A stretch of 64,000 nt of DNA, taken from assembly GCA_028724185.1 (NCBI GenBank), contig JAQYDN010000007.1, positions 25,447 through 89,446 of the forward strand, given 5' to 3'. Shown piece after piece: positions 1 to 9,702 of this stretch (positions within the stretch are counted from its first letter, which is position 1; each line of letters opens with the position of its first letter). The position numbers and the translations under genes were made by a program. Origin of the DNA: Bacillota bacterium (GTDB lineage Bacteria; Bacillota; Clostridia; Tissierellales; Peptoniphilaceae). The notes beneath the pieces were generated by a model. The model was not told the DNA's origin. It saw only the letters and a list, made by a program, of their open reading frames with translations, and did not search any database.

Positions 1-882
1 TTGTCTGGTCGCCTTCTCCTCGACGAGCCGCGCCATCTGCGGGTAGGTGACGGTGATGATGCTCGTCACGACGATCCCCGTCACAAAGCCCTGGATTTTC
101 GTCGCGTAATTGATGACCGGCACGCCGATCGTCGCGATCGAGGAGGCGAGCGACTTACTGATGATGTTGTTGAGTTCCAACACCGAGGTCGAGATAAAGA
201 TCGGGATGATCAGGATAAACAGCTTTTTAAGCCCACTAACTTCTTTATAACCGCTCGTGCGGAAATGAAACCCGGATTTTCGGATATAGGGCAAAAAGAA
301 GATGAATTGAAAGACGAAGGCGAATAAGATCCCGAACGCGAGGAGCGTGAGGTTGCCGTCCCGTCCCAAAAACATCGCGGCGATCAGAACCGAGTTCATC
401 ACGACGGAGTGAAGGATCGAGACGATAAAGTGGCTGTAGATTTGAAGGTACGCCTTAAAAATCGCAAAGACGGCGAGCGTCGTAATGCTCACCGCGGTGA
501 TGCGCGTCATATAGACGGTCTTATCGAAGACCGCGCCCCGAAAGCCGCTCGCCATCATCCGAACCAGGTTCGGCGCAAAGATAACGGCGAGGAGGCTCAA
601 GACGAGCGCCGCAAGCGCGAGGATCACCGAGAGTTTGCTCGTAAAGCGGTCGGCCTCCTCGCGCCCTTCTTTATGGGCGATTTCGGTATAGATCGGGATA
701 AAGCCCCCCGAGAGGGACCCCGACAGCAGATTCGATACGACCATGGGGAGGGTAAAGGCGATTAAAAAGATATTCGCCACCTCGGAGGTACCAAAAAAAT
801 GGGCTAGGGCTTTTTCCCTAGCCAGTCCAAAAAACTTCGTGCCGATCGTAATCAGCATAAGCAGAAGCGATGTCTTTTGCAT
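1..882 (-). CDS. murJ: Lipid II flippase MurJ/MviN family (partial, runs off window start)
   Basis: My reverse translation from ATG at 882: MQKTSLLLMLITIGTKFFGLAREKALAHFFGTSEVANIFLIAFTLP..., MviN/MurJ-type N-terminus; open to base 1. Not in the ORF track because it has no stop in the window. Confidence 0.85.
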   Translation of the reverse strand, partial: MQKTSLLLMLITIGTKFFGLAREKALAHFFGTSEVANIFLIAFTLPMVVSNLLSGSLSGGFIPIYTEIAHKEGREEADRFTSKLSVILALAALVLSLLAVIFAPNLVRMMASGFRGAVFDKTVYMTRITAVSITTLAVFAIFKAYLQIYSHFIVSILHSVVMNSVLIAAMFLGRDGNLTLLAFGILFAFVFQFIFFLPYIRKSGFHFRTSGYKEVSGLKKLFILIIPIFISTSVLELNNIISKSLASSIATIGVPVINYATKIQGFVTGIVVTSIITVTYPQMARLVEEKATRQ

Positions 883-888
883 AGCGAC

Positions 889-1908
889 CTACTTCAATAT
901 TCCGAATTCGTATCCTTGGGCCTTTAAGTTGTCGATGACGTTACCGAGGGCATTCGCCGTCAATTGTTTCGACTCGGCGTCGTGCATCAGGACGACGACG
1001 ATGGATTCGTCTTTGTTGGCCTTGATCGAGGCGTTTAAGAACTCCACGAGTCCCGATTCCGTCACCGGACGGCGGCTCGCCGGCTCGGCGTCGCCTGTGA
1101 GCGCGTTCCAGTCGATCCAGTGGACGTCCATGGCGTTTAAGACGGCATCGGCCGCATCGAGGTTGTGCCAGCTCATGTGTCCGCCCGGATAGCGCCACAC
1201 GCCGCTGTAGAAGTCCTCGCCGAGGACTTTTTGCAGTGCCACCTGCGACTGTTTCGCCTCGAGTTCGATTTGGCTCGCGTTGGCGTTTCGCGAGGGATAG
1301 AGTTTTTTATAGTCGTGGCTGAAGGAGTGCATCGCGATCGCATTTCCCTCGACGAGTTCTCGGACGAGGATGTCGCGGGTCTTTTCGCCGACGCTCTTAC
1401 CGACGACGAAGAAGGTCGCGTGCGCGTCTTTTTCCTTGAGCGTGTCCAGGATTTGGGGCGTGATCTTATGGTTGGGTCCGTCGTCGAAGGTTAAAAAGGC
1501 GATTTTCTTCTCGCCCGTATACTCCGCCTCACCCCCGATAATGTCGGCGATATCGCCGGCGTCGTAGGCGTAGTCCGCCGCGCGGGTGACGTGGTTTTGA
1601 CCTTTCGCGATCCGAATTTCGATGTTGTCGTGAATGATATTATTGCGCAGATTCCCGACTTCCTCGGGGGTATATGCCTTGCTCTCATCGAGTGCGTCCA
1701 AGTTTTTCAGGACGAACCATTCCGCCTGGTCGCCGTAGGCGTACGCTTCCTCCAGTTCCCCCGCGCCCTTTAATTTTTGAAAGGCGAAGGAGACGACGGC
1801 GACGAGCACGACGAGGAGGATTACTCCCCTTAATCGCGCGCGATTGCGCCGTTTTCGGATGCGCGCACGGCGCCGTTGTCTTTCCCTCTCCATCTCTTCT
1901 TTGTTCAT
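889..1908 (-). CDS. Polysaccharide deacetylase (NodB domain) family protein
   Basis: 339 aa; TM near N-terminus; NodB motif AFLTFDDGPNHKITPQILDTLKEKDAHATFFVVG and HSFSHDY. Confidence 0.88.
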   Translation of the reverse strand: MNKEEMERERQRRRARIRKRRNRARLRGVILLVVLVAVVSFAFQKLKGAGELEEAYAYGDQAEWFVLKNLDALDESKAYTPEEVGNLRNNIIHDNIEIRIAKGQNHVTRAADYAYDAGDIADIIGGEAEYTGEKKIAFLTFDDGPNHKITPQILDTLKEKDAHATFFVVGKSVGEKTRDILVRELVEGNAIAMHSFSHDYKKLYPSRNANASQIELEAKQSQVALQKVLGEDFYSGVWRYPGGHMSWHNLDAADAVLNAMDVHWIDWNALTGDAEPASRRPVTESGLVEFLNASIKANKDESIVVVLMHDAESKQLTANALGNVIDNLKAQGYEFGILK

Positions 1909-1923
1909 CTGCTCATTTCCTCC

Positions 1924-3318
1924 TTAAGGATGTCGTACGGTAATATTCTGTGCAATTTTCTTTCCCTCGCCGTCGACGTAGCCTCTCAGCACGTTGCCGT
2001 TCCAGAACCACTCGACGCGACGCTCGTCGATGGCGGGTTCGATGTTGATGAGATCCAAGTCGTCGGCCGCATTCGAGAGGATGTCGACCAGCCGGACGGT
2101 ATTTTCCTGCCCCAAAGCCAAGTACCGCCCGCTCACGAGTCTCAAGCTGTGGGGTTTGTCGCGGTCGTAAAACGCCGTCGTAAGGCGCCTTCTGCTCTCC
2201 AGGTCGTACACCCGGCAAAGTCCGAGGTCCAAGTCGTCGACGACAAGTACCGCATCGTCCAGAATAAAATCGAGATCGCCGCTCTCCGGCAAGAACCACG
2301 TTCCGCGCGCGTCGCTCACCGAGAGCGCGCCCTCTTTCAGACACGCAATCCGCCCGTTCGACACCTCGTAGCGATCGACGGCGCGATCGATGTCTTTTTT
2401 CAAGCTCTTGTCATTCGGGTCGTAGCTGAAGATGCCCTCCGGGGTCTTGAAGTACAAGATGTCCCCGTCCGAGCGGACGTCGAGGGCATCCTTCATGCTG
2501 TAGGGTCTCGGAATCGTCTCGACCGCACCCGTCGACATGCGGTAAAGATAGACATTAAACGGATCCATCGCCACCGCCGTCTTTGTGCGCGCGTCGTAGC
2601 CGCGGGGCTCTTCGAGCGCGAGCTGCCTCGTGTAGCGGATCTTGCCCTCCGGGCCGATGCGGTAGACGGTCGCGAGATTGCCGGGCACTTTCTCGCCCCA
2701 CGCCAGAAAGTCCGCGCCGTTTACATCGAAGATCTTGGTCGCCATCGTGCCGTCCCGGTAGGGAGTTATGCCGTCGACGTCGATCTGTCTGAGTGCCACG
2801 ACCTTGCGCCCCGCCCGATCCGGCGAGATCACGATAGAATGCCCCTCGCCGCTCGCATTGACGGTGTAACCCATCTCCTCCAACATAAAGCGCATCGGCA
2901 CGTAGAGGATGCCGTCCGCGTAGGTCGGGTAGACGTCGCTCTTCGCGCGGCCCGACTGTTTGACGTAGGCGGGCCTGTCGAGCGCCATCTGAACGCGGTT
3001 AATTTGATGGATCGTCACGATCTGATCGGCCCTCGAGTAGGTAACTTTGTCTTTGCCTACGATCGCCTGAAGGTCGCTAAGCGCCAGGAAATAATTGCCC
3101 GATGCGACGCGCAGGGGATGTTTTAATTCGACCGGCACGGTCTCTTTCGTCTTCGGCACGAATCGCTCGACGGATACCTCCGCCTCCGGCCGCTCGAGCG
3201 CGAGGGATTGTTGTTTTACTCCGTCAAATAAGGCGGCGCTGTCCGCGCTCACTCCCGCCCCCGTCGTGAGGAGTAGCGAACACAGGAGACAGACCGTCGT
3301 GATGATGTTTCGAAGGAT
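1924..3318 (-). CDS. Secreted protein with copper-amine-oxidase N-terminal-like (stalk) domain
   Basis: ILYVPMRFMLEEMGYTV... stalk-domain motif; signal peptide LRNIITTVCLLCSLLLTTGAGVSA. ORF extends to 3390, but an SD (GGAGGTGA) sits just upstream of an in-frame ATC at 3318. Confidence 0.65.
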   Translation of the reverse strand: MLRNIITTVCLLCSLLLTTGAGVSADSAALFDGVKQQSLALERPEAEVSVERFVPKTKETVPVELKHPLRVASGNYFLALSDLQAIVGKDKVTYSRADQIVTIHQINRVQMALDRPAYVKQSGRAKSDVYPTYADGILYVPMRFMLEEMGYTVNASGEGHSIVISPDRAGRKVVALRQIDVDGITPYRDGTMATKIFDVNGADFLAWGEKVPGNLATVYRIGPEGKIRYTRQLALEEPRGYDARTKTAVAMDPFNVYLYRMSTGAVETIPRPYSMKDALDVRSDGDILYFKTPEGIFSYDPNDKSLKKDIDRAVDRYEVSNGRIACLKEGALSVSDARGTWFLPESGDLDFILDDAVLVVDDLDLGLCRVYDLESRRRLTTAFYDRDKPHSLRLVSGRYLALGQENTVRLVDILSNAADDLDLINIEPAIDERRVEWFWNGNVLRGYVDGEGKKIAQNITVRHP

Positions 3319-3386
3319 AGGCTCGTCACCTCCGTCTCTTATTTTATCACAGCATTTCCCACTCATGGGGAGATGTTCCCGCCGCC

Positions 3387-5042
3387 TCAACGGTCAAAGA
3401 GCGAGACGACGTTGTCGCGCTTCCTTGCCCCGATATATTTCAACACGCCCTCGCCCAAGGGTGACATCGTCGCGTAGTAGCGGTCGTCGAAGTCCAAACG
3501 GTAGAGGTTCATGTCCTGCCCCATCCGGATGATCGAGGCCTTGATCCGCGTCGCGCGGGTGTCCGAGCTCGGCTCCGTCAACAGTTTTTCGACGTAAGCC
3601 TCGTCCGTAAATCTCGACCACATGGTCGCGACGGGCCACGCCCTGAAGTAGAGGTCGTGCGCGTAGAGGTGCGGGCTGAGGAGCGTCGTCAGCCAGAGCG
3701 ACAGTTTCTCTTCCTGCGAAAACTGCATGTATTGGTCCATGCGCGTCGTCACCTCGAAGCGCTCGTCGTCTCTTGCGACGAGTCCCTTGAGCTCGGCGAA
3801 TTTCCGGAAGAGGACGAGGACGGGAAAGCTGCCCTCCCTGAGTGTGCGCGTCTCCTTCGCATCCACATTATTTACGAGCGGCATCAGGTAGTCCAGCGAC
3901 TTTCGGTTCAAGGCACCGGTCTTCGTCGCCTCCATCTCGTGGTTTAAAAAGGTCTCCAGGTAGCGGTCGTAGTGCGCGATAAAGGGAACGTAGCGTCCGC
4001 TCGTCGCGCGGACGGCGCGGTCCAAGTCCTTTGAACGATAGATGCCCGCGACCGAGTTTTCGAGGTTCGACTTATACGCGAGCAGATTTTCCCGCGCCGA
4101 TCGTATCGCTTCCGCCGCCGCCTCGTTCTCCTCCTCGATCGCCCCGCGCTCGAAGATGTCGAGCATGCGGACCAGCTGCGCGTCGTCCGTAAACTCGCCC
4201 TCGCGCGACGCCTCCTCGAAGAGACCGTCGTAGTCGGTAAAGCCTTCGTCTTCGAAGCTCTCGCCCGAGCGGATGAGAAGTTTCGACTCCAACCGCTCGA
4301 GGACGTAGATATCCGAAACCGCGACCTCCGAGTCTTCGCTAAGCTCCGTCGCCAGGCGGTAAATGCCGCCCTCCCCGTCGCCCTCGGACCAGTCGTAGAT
4401 AAAGTTATCGTGTTGATCTTCCCGCGCCTTCTCCATGCTCAGGACGAACAGAAACATGAGGTCGGGATTTCCGTCTTTTAAACTCTGTTTATAGACGTCG
4501 GGATCTCCCTCGAGCTGAGGCTGCATGTGGATCATCTCGAAGAAATTATCGGAGAAGGTCTCGCGCATATCTTCGGGTACTTTGCTCGAAATGCGAAACG
4601 CGAAGTTCCCTACGCTCGATTCGATCACGCGTCCGAAGAATATATCGCCTTCGCTCAACATCTTCGTCTCGTCCGTCTTCTGCAGGATTTTCGCGTGTTC
4701 GCGAAAGGCCATGTTCTGTACATAAATGCCGTTTTCGGCGATGTAATTGACGCGGTAAATCGAGAGGTAGGAATCGAACAGCTTCTCCAGATAGGGATCC
4801 ACGCCCCGCATCTCGTGCAGGTGACGCCAAAACTGATGGATGAGGTTGTTTGTCGTCTCTCTATTTTCCAAGGTGTCGAACATGAGCCAACTCGCCATAT
4901 CGAAATCGGAGACGGACTCCTTCATCGGATAGTACAGCCGCTCGTCTTCAAACATCTCCTCGAGCGGGATGCTGTAGCGCGCAGAATCGACGATGGCCGC
5001 CAAGTCTTCGATCGTCTTTAACCAAAGTTGTGTATTAGACAT
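3387..5042 (-). CDS. Hypothetical protein, 551 aa, acidic, no recognised domain
   Basis: Long ORF with ATG start; coherent protein; no family recognised by eye. Confidence 0.75.
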   Translation of the reverse strand: MSNTQLWLKTIEDLAAIVDSARYSIPLEEMFEDERLYYPMKESVSDFDMASWLMFDTLENRETTNNLIHQFWRHLHEMRGVDPYLEKLFDSYLSIYRVNYIAENGIYVQNMAFREHAKILQKTDETKMLSEGDIFFGRVIESSVGNFAFRISSKVPEDMRETFSDNFFEMIHMQPQLEGDPDVYKQSLKDGNPDLMFLFVLSMEKAREDQHDNFIYDWSEGDGEGGIYRLATELSEDSEVAVSDIYVLERLESKLLIRSGESFEDEGFTDYDGLFEEASREGEFTDDAQLVRMLDIFERGAIEEENEAAAEAIRSARENLLAYKSNLENSVAGIYRSKDLDRAVRATSGRYVPFIAHYDRYLETFLNHEMEATKTGALNRKSLDYLMPLVNNVDAKETRTLREGSFPVLVLFRKFAELKGLVARDDERFEVTTRMDQYMQFSQEEKLSLWLTTLLSPHLYAHDLYFRAWPVATMWSRFTDEAYVEKLLTEPSSDTRATRIKASIIRMGQDMNLYRLDFDDRYYATMSPLGEGVLKYIGARKRDNVVSLFDR

Positions 5043-5946
5043 GGGTTACTCCTTCATTATAGAGTGCTTGTATTTCTTCCAGACTTTTCAAAACGGCGTT
5101 GACGTGAAAGTTCACCGTCGGATCCAGGACCGCATCGTCCACGCGCTCAAAGATCGACGTGTACTGAAATAAATCCCGAATCATTAATTTGTTTTCCACG
5201 CTGAGTTTACTATCGGTCAAATCCATGTGCAAAAGCACCTGCAGATAGACGAAAATCTCTCCGTAGAGGTCGAGCAATTTTTCGACGCCTTCGATCTCGA
5301 CGTCCTTTGAAAAGGGTTCGTCCATTTCTTTTCGAAGCAATTCAAACGAATCCTGCGCCTTGGTCAATTCCTTTTGAAGTCCTTCGAGGTCGGGTTTTTG
5401 ATCCGCCAAAATAATCACCTCGGATAGGTGAAAGATATCCTTGTAGGTCTTTTCGAGTAACTCTTTAAATCCCCTCTTCGGCGTCGGCTTCGCGATCAAA
5501 TAGTTGATGACGACCGACACGATGATGCCCAAAAGGGTCCCGATCAATCGGTTGATGCCATAAATTAACTGGGATTGTTTCGAGGAAAAACTCGCGACAA
5601 AAATAATATTTGTCAGATTGATATAGCGATTTAACTTAAATCTCAATAAGGTCAGTATGATAATGATAATCCCCGCGCCGGCGATAAACGGCCGGATGTA
5701 GGGGTTTTTGGTGATAAGGGACAAAAAATATCCCAATATGACGCCCATGACGCAGGTAAACATCCTGAGCCTCACGGCGCGATGCGTCTCGTGCACCGAC
5801 GGCTGCATCGTCGTCATCGACGCGATGGCGACAAACAGGGGCGTATTTAAGCCGAGTAGATTCCCGATAAACAAACTGACGACCACGGACAGGGCCGTCT
5901 TAAATGTCCGCATCCCTATACGGGGGGTTCTTTTTTTCATTTGCAT
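5035..5946 (-). CDS. FUSC / aromatic acid exporter family membrane protein
   Basis: MQMKKRTPRIGMRTFKTALSVVVSLFIGNLLGLNTPLFVAIASMTTMQPSVHETHRAVRLRM..., ArAE_1/FUSC-like N-terminus; start placed at internal Met. Confidence 0.8.
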   Translation of the reverse strand: MQMKKRTPRIGMRTFKTALSVVVSLFIGNLLGLNTPLFVAIASMTTMQPSVHETHRAVRLRMFTCVMGVILGYFLSLITKNPYIRPFIAGAGIIIIILTLLRFKLNRYINLTNIIFVASFSSKQSQLIYGINRLIGTLLGIIVSVVINYLIAKPTPKRGFKELLEKTYKDIFHLSEVIILADQKPDLEGLQKELTKAQDSFELLRKEMDEPFSKDVEIEGVEKLLDLYGEIFVYLQVLLHMDLTDSKLSVENKLMIRDLFQYTSIFERVDDAVLDPTVNFHVNAVLKSLEEIQALYNEGVTHV

Positions 5947-6086
5947 ATATGAATGGTATTCCTCCGTCCCTCCATCCCGGTTATAGCAAAAGTATAGCAA
6001 ACTGTGAAGAATCTGCAAGTGAGATCGGCGTTTCAATCCGTGAAATTTGGGTAGATAAAGAAAAAGTAGTGAGAGGAGACATAAAT

Positions 6087-6635
6087 ATGCGTATTGAATT
6101 TTACGGTAAGAATATTGAACTCACTTCGGCTCTTAAAAATCAGGCTGAAAAGAAATTATCGAAGCTCGATAAGTATTTCTCCGAAGAAGTCGAGGCGAAA
6201 GCCACCTTCTCCACCATCAAAGGGGATCATACCACCGAGATTACGGTCTTTTTACCTTCCTCGATTATTCGTGCCGAAGAGACGACAGAGGATATGTATG
6301 CCTCCATCGATCTAGCCGTCGACGCCCTCGAAAGACAGGTGCGCAAATATAAAACGCGTCTTAAAAAACGCAATCAAAACACGAAATCCATACGATTCGA
6401 TAACTTCGATCAGTCGCTCCCGAAGGACGAGGACGACCGTCAGGGAAAAATCGTCACGAAGCGAAAAGCCTTCACCCTCACGCCCATGCTCGAAGAAGAA
6501 GCCATTCTACAGATGGAGCTGTTAAATCACAACTTCTTTATCTTCCTCGATGCGGACTTGGGCGAGCCGGCACTTCTCTATAAGAGAAAGGACGGCAACT
6601 TCGGCCGAATCGACTTCGATTACGTCAGCGACTAG
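6087..6635 (+). CDS. hpf: Ribosome hibernation promoting factor, long form
   Basis: MRIEFYGKNIELTSALKNQAEKKLSKLDKYF... plus C-terminal dimerisation-type domain; RBS gagaggag. Confidence 0.9.
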   Translation: MRIEFYGKNIELTSALKNQAEKKLSKLDKYFSEEVEAKATFSTIKGDHTTEITVFLPSSIIRAEETTEDMYASIDLAVDALERQVRKYKTRLKKRNQNTKSIRFDNFDQSLPKDEDDRQGKIVTKRKAFTLTPMLEEEAILQMELLNHNFFIFLDADLGEPALLYKRKDGNFGRIDFDYVSD

Positions 6636-6674
6636 TCGTATAATCGGTCGCAAATTATCTTATCGTTCTATAGA

Positions 6675-6712
6675 AAAGGTCCTTGTGCCGTGCTGTACAA
6701 GGACCTTTCTTT
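6675..6712. terminator. Intrinsic (bidirectional) terminator
   Basis: aaaggtccttgt-gccgtgctgt-acaaggacctttcttt between convergent genes. Confidence 0.8.
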
Positions 6713-6718
6713 ATGCGA

Positions 6719-7990
6719 TTATTTCGATTCGATCTCCTTGGGGAGTTCGATAAATACCTGAAACTGGTCGTCGTCTACGACGATGCGGAACTTTCCGCCC
6801 AAGATCTCCACGAGATTTTTGGCGATGTATAAGCCGAGGCCGCTGCCTTCGGTGGTACGGCTCTTATCGCCGCGGATGAATTGATCTTGCAGTTCGCTGT
6901 TGGAGACGTTGATCCTATTTTTCGAGGTGTTCTTCAAGCTGAAAAACACCTTGTCGCTTACGATCGAGGCCCGCCCCTCCACGGTCGTCTCGGGCTTCGC
7001 ATACTTGTAGGCGTTGCTGAAGAGATTTTGGATGACGCGGCTCAACGCGTTGCCGTCCGTGTACATCGGGATATTCTCCTCGTCCGATTCGTAGGTAAAG
7101 TTCAAGTCCCTCGCCTCGTAATCGGCCGCGACGTCGCCGTAGATTTGGCCGATCAGCTCGTTAAAATCGATGACCGCGGGCTCCAAGGTAACGTTGCCGC
7201 TCCCGGTCTTCGAGGCGTCGATCAGGTTGACGATCATGCTCTTTAAGCGCTCGGAATTTCGGCCGAGGATGTGGACATAGCTCTTCGCCTCGTCGTCCAT
7301 GGTCTCTTTTTTACTCAGGATATCGGCGTAGTTGATGATGCTCGTAAGCGGCGTCTTTAGATCGTGGCTCAGATTGGTGATCAGCTCGGTCTTCATCTTT
7401 TGGGACTTCACCTGTTCCCGCGCCGCCCGGTACATCGAGTCCTTAATGCGCGTCAAGTCCATCAACGAGTCGTAGGTCGACTCCTTCATCATCGGCGAAA
7501 AGGCGGTGATGTCGACGTAACTTTGCGTCTCCGCGATCGCCGCCCGTAAAATTCTGTTTTGAATGACCTCGTCTTCTCCCATCAGGACCAACCGCAAAAC
7601 CGGCATCAGGACGATGCCGTAGAGCACCGGAAAGCCCGTCAAGACCATGAGCGTGTAAAAGACCAGGGAGAAGTTCGCGACGATAAAAAGCCGGTAGATG
7701 CCCTCTTTTTTGTACTCTTTAAAGAGGTAGGCCGTCATCCACATCCTCGAGGTCGTGCTCATAAAGATCTTGATGAGCCAAAAGGACACGATGATGATCA
7801 TGACGACGAACAAGTGGCGAAACGACTTCATCGGGTCGTAGATGTCGACGCCAAAAAAAGAAAACAACAAGCTGCACACCGCGATTAAAAACCACGCATC
7901 CGCCCAAATAAATTCGAGATAGCTCTCCCTACAGTATTTATGCAGCTTCAGCTTGAGCCATTCTTTTAATTGACCGCCCTTTTCAGACAT
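6719..7990 (-). CDS. Sensor histidine kinase
   Basis: H-box NLSHDLKTPLTSIINYADIL; G-box GSGLGLYIAKNL; N-terminal TM helices. Confidence 0.92.
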   Translation of the reverse strand: MSEKGGQLKEWLKLKLHKYCRESYLEFIWADAWFLIAVCSLLFSFFGVDIYDPMKSFRHLFVVMIIIVSFWLIKIFMSTTSRMWMTAYLFKEYKKEGIYRLFIVANFSLVFYTLMVLTGFPVLYGIVLMPVLRLVLMGEDEVIQNRILRAAIAETQSYVDITAFSPMMKESTYDSLMDLTRIKDSMYRAAREQVKSQKMKTELITNLSHDLKTPLTSIINYADILSKKETMDDEAKSYVHILGRNSERLKSMIVNLIDASKTGSGNVTLEPAVIDFNELIGQIYGDVAADYEARDLNFTYESDEENIPMYTDGNALSRVIQNLFSNAYKYAKPETTVEGRASIVSDKVFFSLKNTSKNRINVSNSELQDQFIRGDKSRTTEGSGLGLYIAKNLVEILGGKFRIVVDDDQFQVFIELPKEIESK

Positions 7991-8685
7991 TAATCGACGT
8001 CCTCGAATTTATAGCCCATGCCGTAGACCGACTTGATGTAGTCCGGCTTGCGCGGATTAATCTCGACCTTGTCGCGCAAGTGCGAAATGTGGACGGAAAT
8101 TACTTTCTTTACGTCGTGGGCGGATTCCTCCCACACCAATTCGTAGATTTCGTCGCTCGAAAACACGCGGCCCTTGTTGCGAATTAAGAGGCGCAGGATC
8201 TTGTACTCGTGCGGCGTGAGGTTGGCGATCTCGCCGTCGACGCGAACTTCTTTGGCGTTGTCGTCGAGCGTGATGCGTCCCCCCTTGTAGTTGCCGTCGT
8301 CGATCTCGGCCGCGCCGAGAGATGTATAGCGCCTAATCCCCGAATTGACGCGCGCGATCAGCTCGACCGCGTTAAAGGGCTTAATGATGTAGTCGTCGGC
8401 GCCCATGTTGAGCCCGATGATTTTATCGGTGATCTCGCTTTTTGCACTTAAAATGATGATCGGAATATTGCTGGTCTCCCGAATCTTTAAAATCGCGGAC
8501 ATCCCGTCCATCTTCGGCATCATCAAATCCATCAGGACGAGGTGAATGTCTTCGCGTTTCATAATTTCCAGGGCCTGCTCTCCGTCATACGATTCGAAAA
8601 CTTTATACCCTTCGGCTTCCAAGTAGATTTTGATCGCCAAAACGATATCCTTCTCATCATCACAAACTAAAATATTATATTGCAT
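7990..8685 (-). CDS. OmpR-family response regulator
   Basis: Receiver VCDDEKDIV..LMDLMMPKMDGM; winged-helix C-terminus; 1-bp overlap with the kinase. Confidence 0.93.
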   Translation of the reverse strand: MQYNILVCDDEKDIVLAIKIYLEAEGYKVFESYDGEQALEIMKREDIHLVLMDLMMPKMDGMSAILKIRETSNIPIIILSAKSEITDKIIGLNMGADDYIIKPFNAVELIARVNSGIRRYTSLGAAEIDDGNYKGGRITLDDNAKEVRVDGEIANLTPHEYKILRLLIRNKGRVFSSDEIYELVWEESAHDVKKVISVHISHLRDKVEINPRKPDYIKSVYGMGYKFEDVD

Positions 8686-8755
8686 AGACCCTCCTTCATA
8701 TTGTCTCTATTCTATCATAACTATGGTATAATCGCTTATGGAGGCAATATGAAAC

Positions 8756-9688
8756 ATGAATAAATGGAAAAGGAATCTTAAAGGTTTGGTAAGAAAAAGG
8801 CCGTTCGCCTTTTTCGATATTTTTTTATATCAAGTTTTAAATAATAACTTCTTCCAACGCGCCGCCGGGTTATCTTATTTTTTAATCCTGGCGATCTTTC
8901 CTTTTTTTATCGCGTTGTTGCATATCGTAAATTATGTCAACGTGAACTACCTTTCGTCTATTATTTCACTAATTAATCAGCTCCCGCCGGAAATTAAAGA
9001 AATTATTCTGAGTTTCATGAAAGACCTCGAGATCAACTCGTCGGGCACGCTGCTCTCGGTCTCGTTGATCGGTTCGGTCTACATCGCGAGCAACGGCATC
9101 CGGCAAGTGATGCGGACTATCAACGAGGTCTTAAATATCACCGAGAAGCGCAATATCTTCGCACAAATGGGGCTGTCGTTTCTCATGACGGTCGGTCTGT
9201 TTATCGTCATTATCTTGATTTTGATTACGCAGGTTCTCGGCAACAATTTTTTAAATTTTCTCTTTAATCTGCTTCAATTCCCGGAATTGAGCCACTTCGT
9301 CACGCAGCTGTTGATGCGGTTAATCCCGCTGGCCTTTATGTTTTTTATTTTTTACTGTCTTTATTACTTCAGCCCGAAGTGGCCGCGCGGCAAGCACCCC
9401 ATCTCGTCCATCACGCTGTTAAGTGCACTGTTTGCGACCGTCGGGGTCATCTTGACGACGGCCATCTTCAGTTTTTACGTATCGCGTTTTTCAAATTATT
9501 CGAATACGTACGGATCCCTGGCCGGCATGATTATTTTCCTGGTTTGGCTCTACCTGTTCGGGCTGATCCTGTTATTCGGAGGGGCCGTGCAGGCGTCGCT
9601 CTATAAACTCTACTACGACGGCGCCCACTGGCCCCGAAAGGAGACGATGTTTCAAAATATCGTCTCCGCGCACGATAGAATATGTTAG
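8756..9688 (+). CDS. YihY/BrkB family inner-membrane protein
   Basis: RAAGLSYFLILAIFPFFIALL and multiple TM helices. Confidence 0.88.
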   Translation: MNKWKRNLKGLVRKRPFAFFDIFLYQVLNNNFFQRAAGLSYFLILAIFPFFIALLHIVNYVNVNYLSSIISLINQLPPEIKEIILSFMKDLEINSSGTLLSVSLIGSVYIASNGIRQVMRTINEVLNITEKRNIFAQMGLSFLMTVGLFIVIILILITQVLGNNFLNFLFNLLQFPELSHFVTQLLMRLIPLAFMFFIFYCLYYFSPKWPRGKHPISSITLLSALFATVGVILTTAIFSFYVSRFSNYSNTYGSLAGMIIFLVWLYLFGLILLFGGAVQASLYKLYYDGAHWPRKETMFQNIVSAHDRIC

Positions 9689-9702
9689 GAGGTTAAGCTT
9701 AT

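Noticed and set aside
1876-3126. 416-aa plus-strand ORF
   Set aside because: Antisense to the stalk-domain gene; R/D/H-rich shadow translation typical of this codon bias, no domain.
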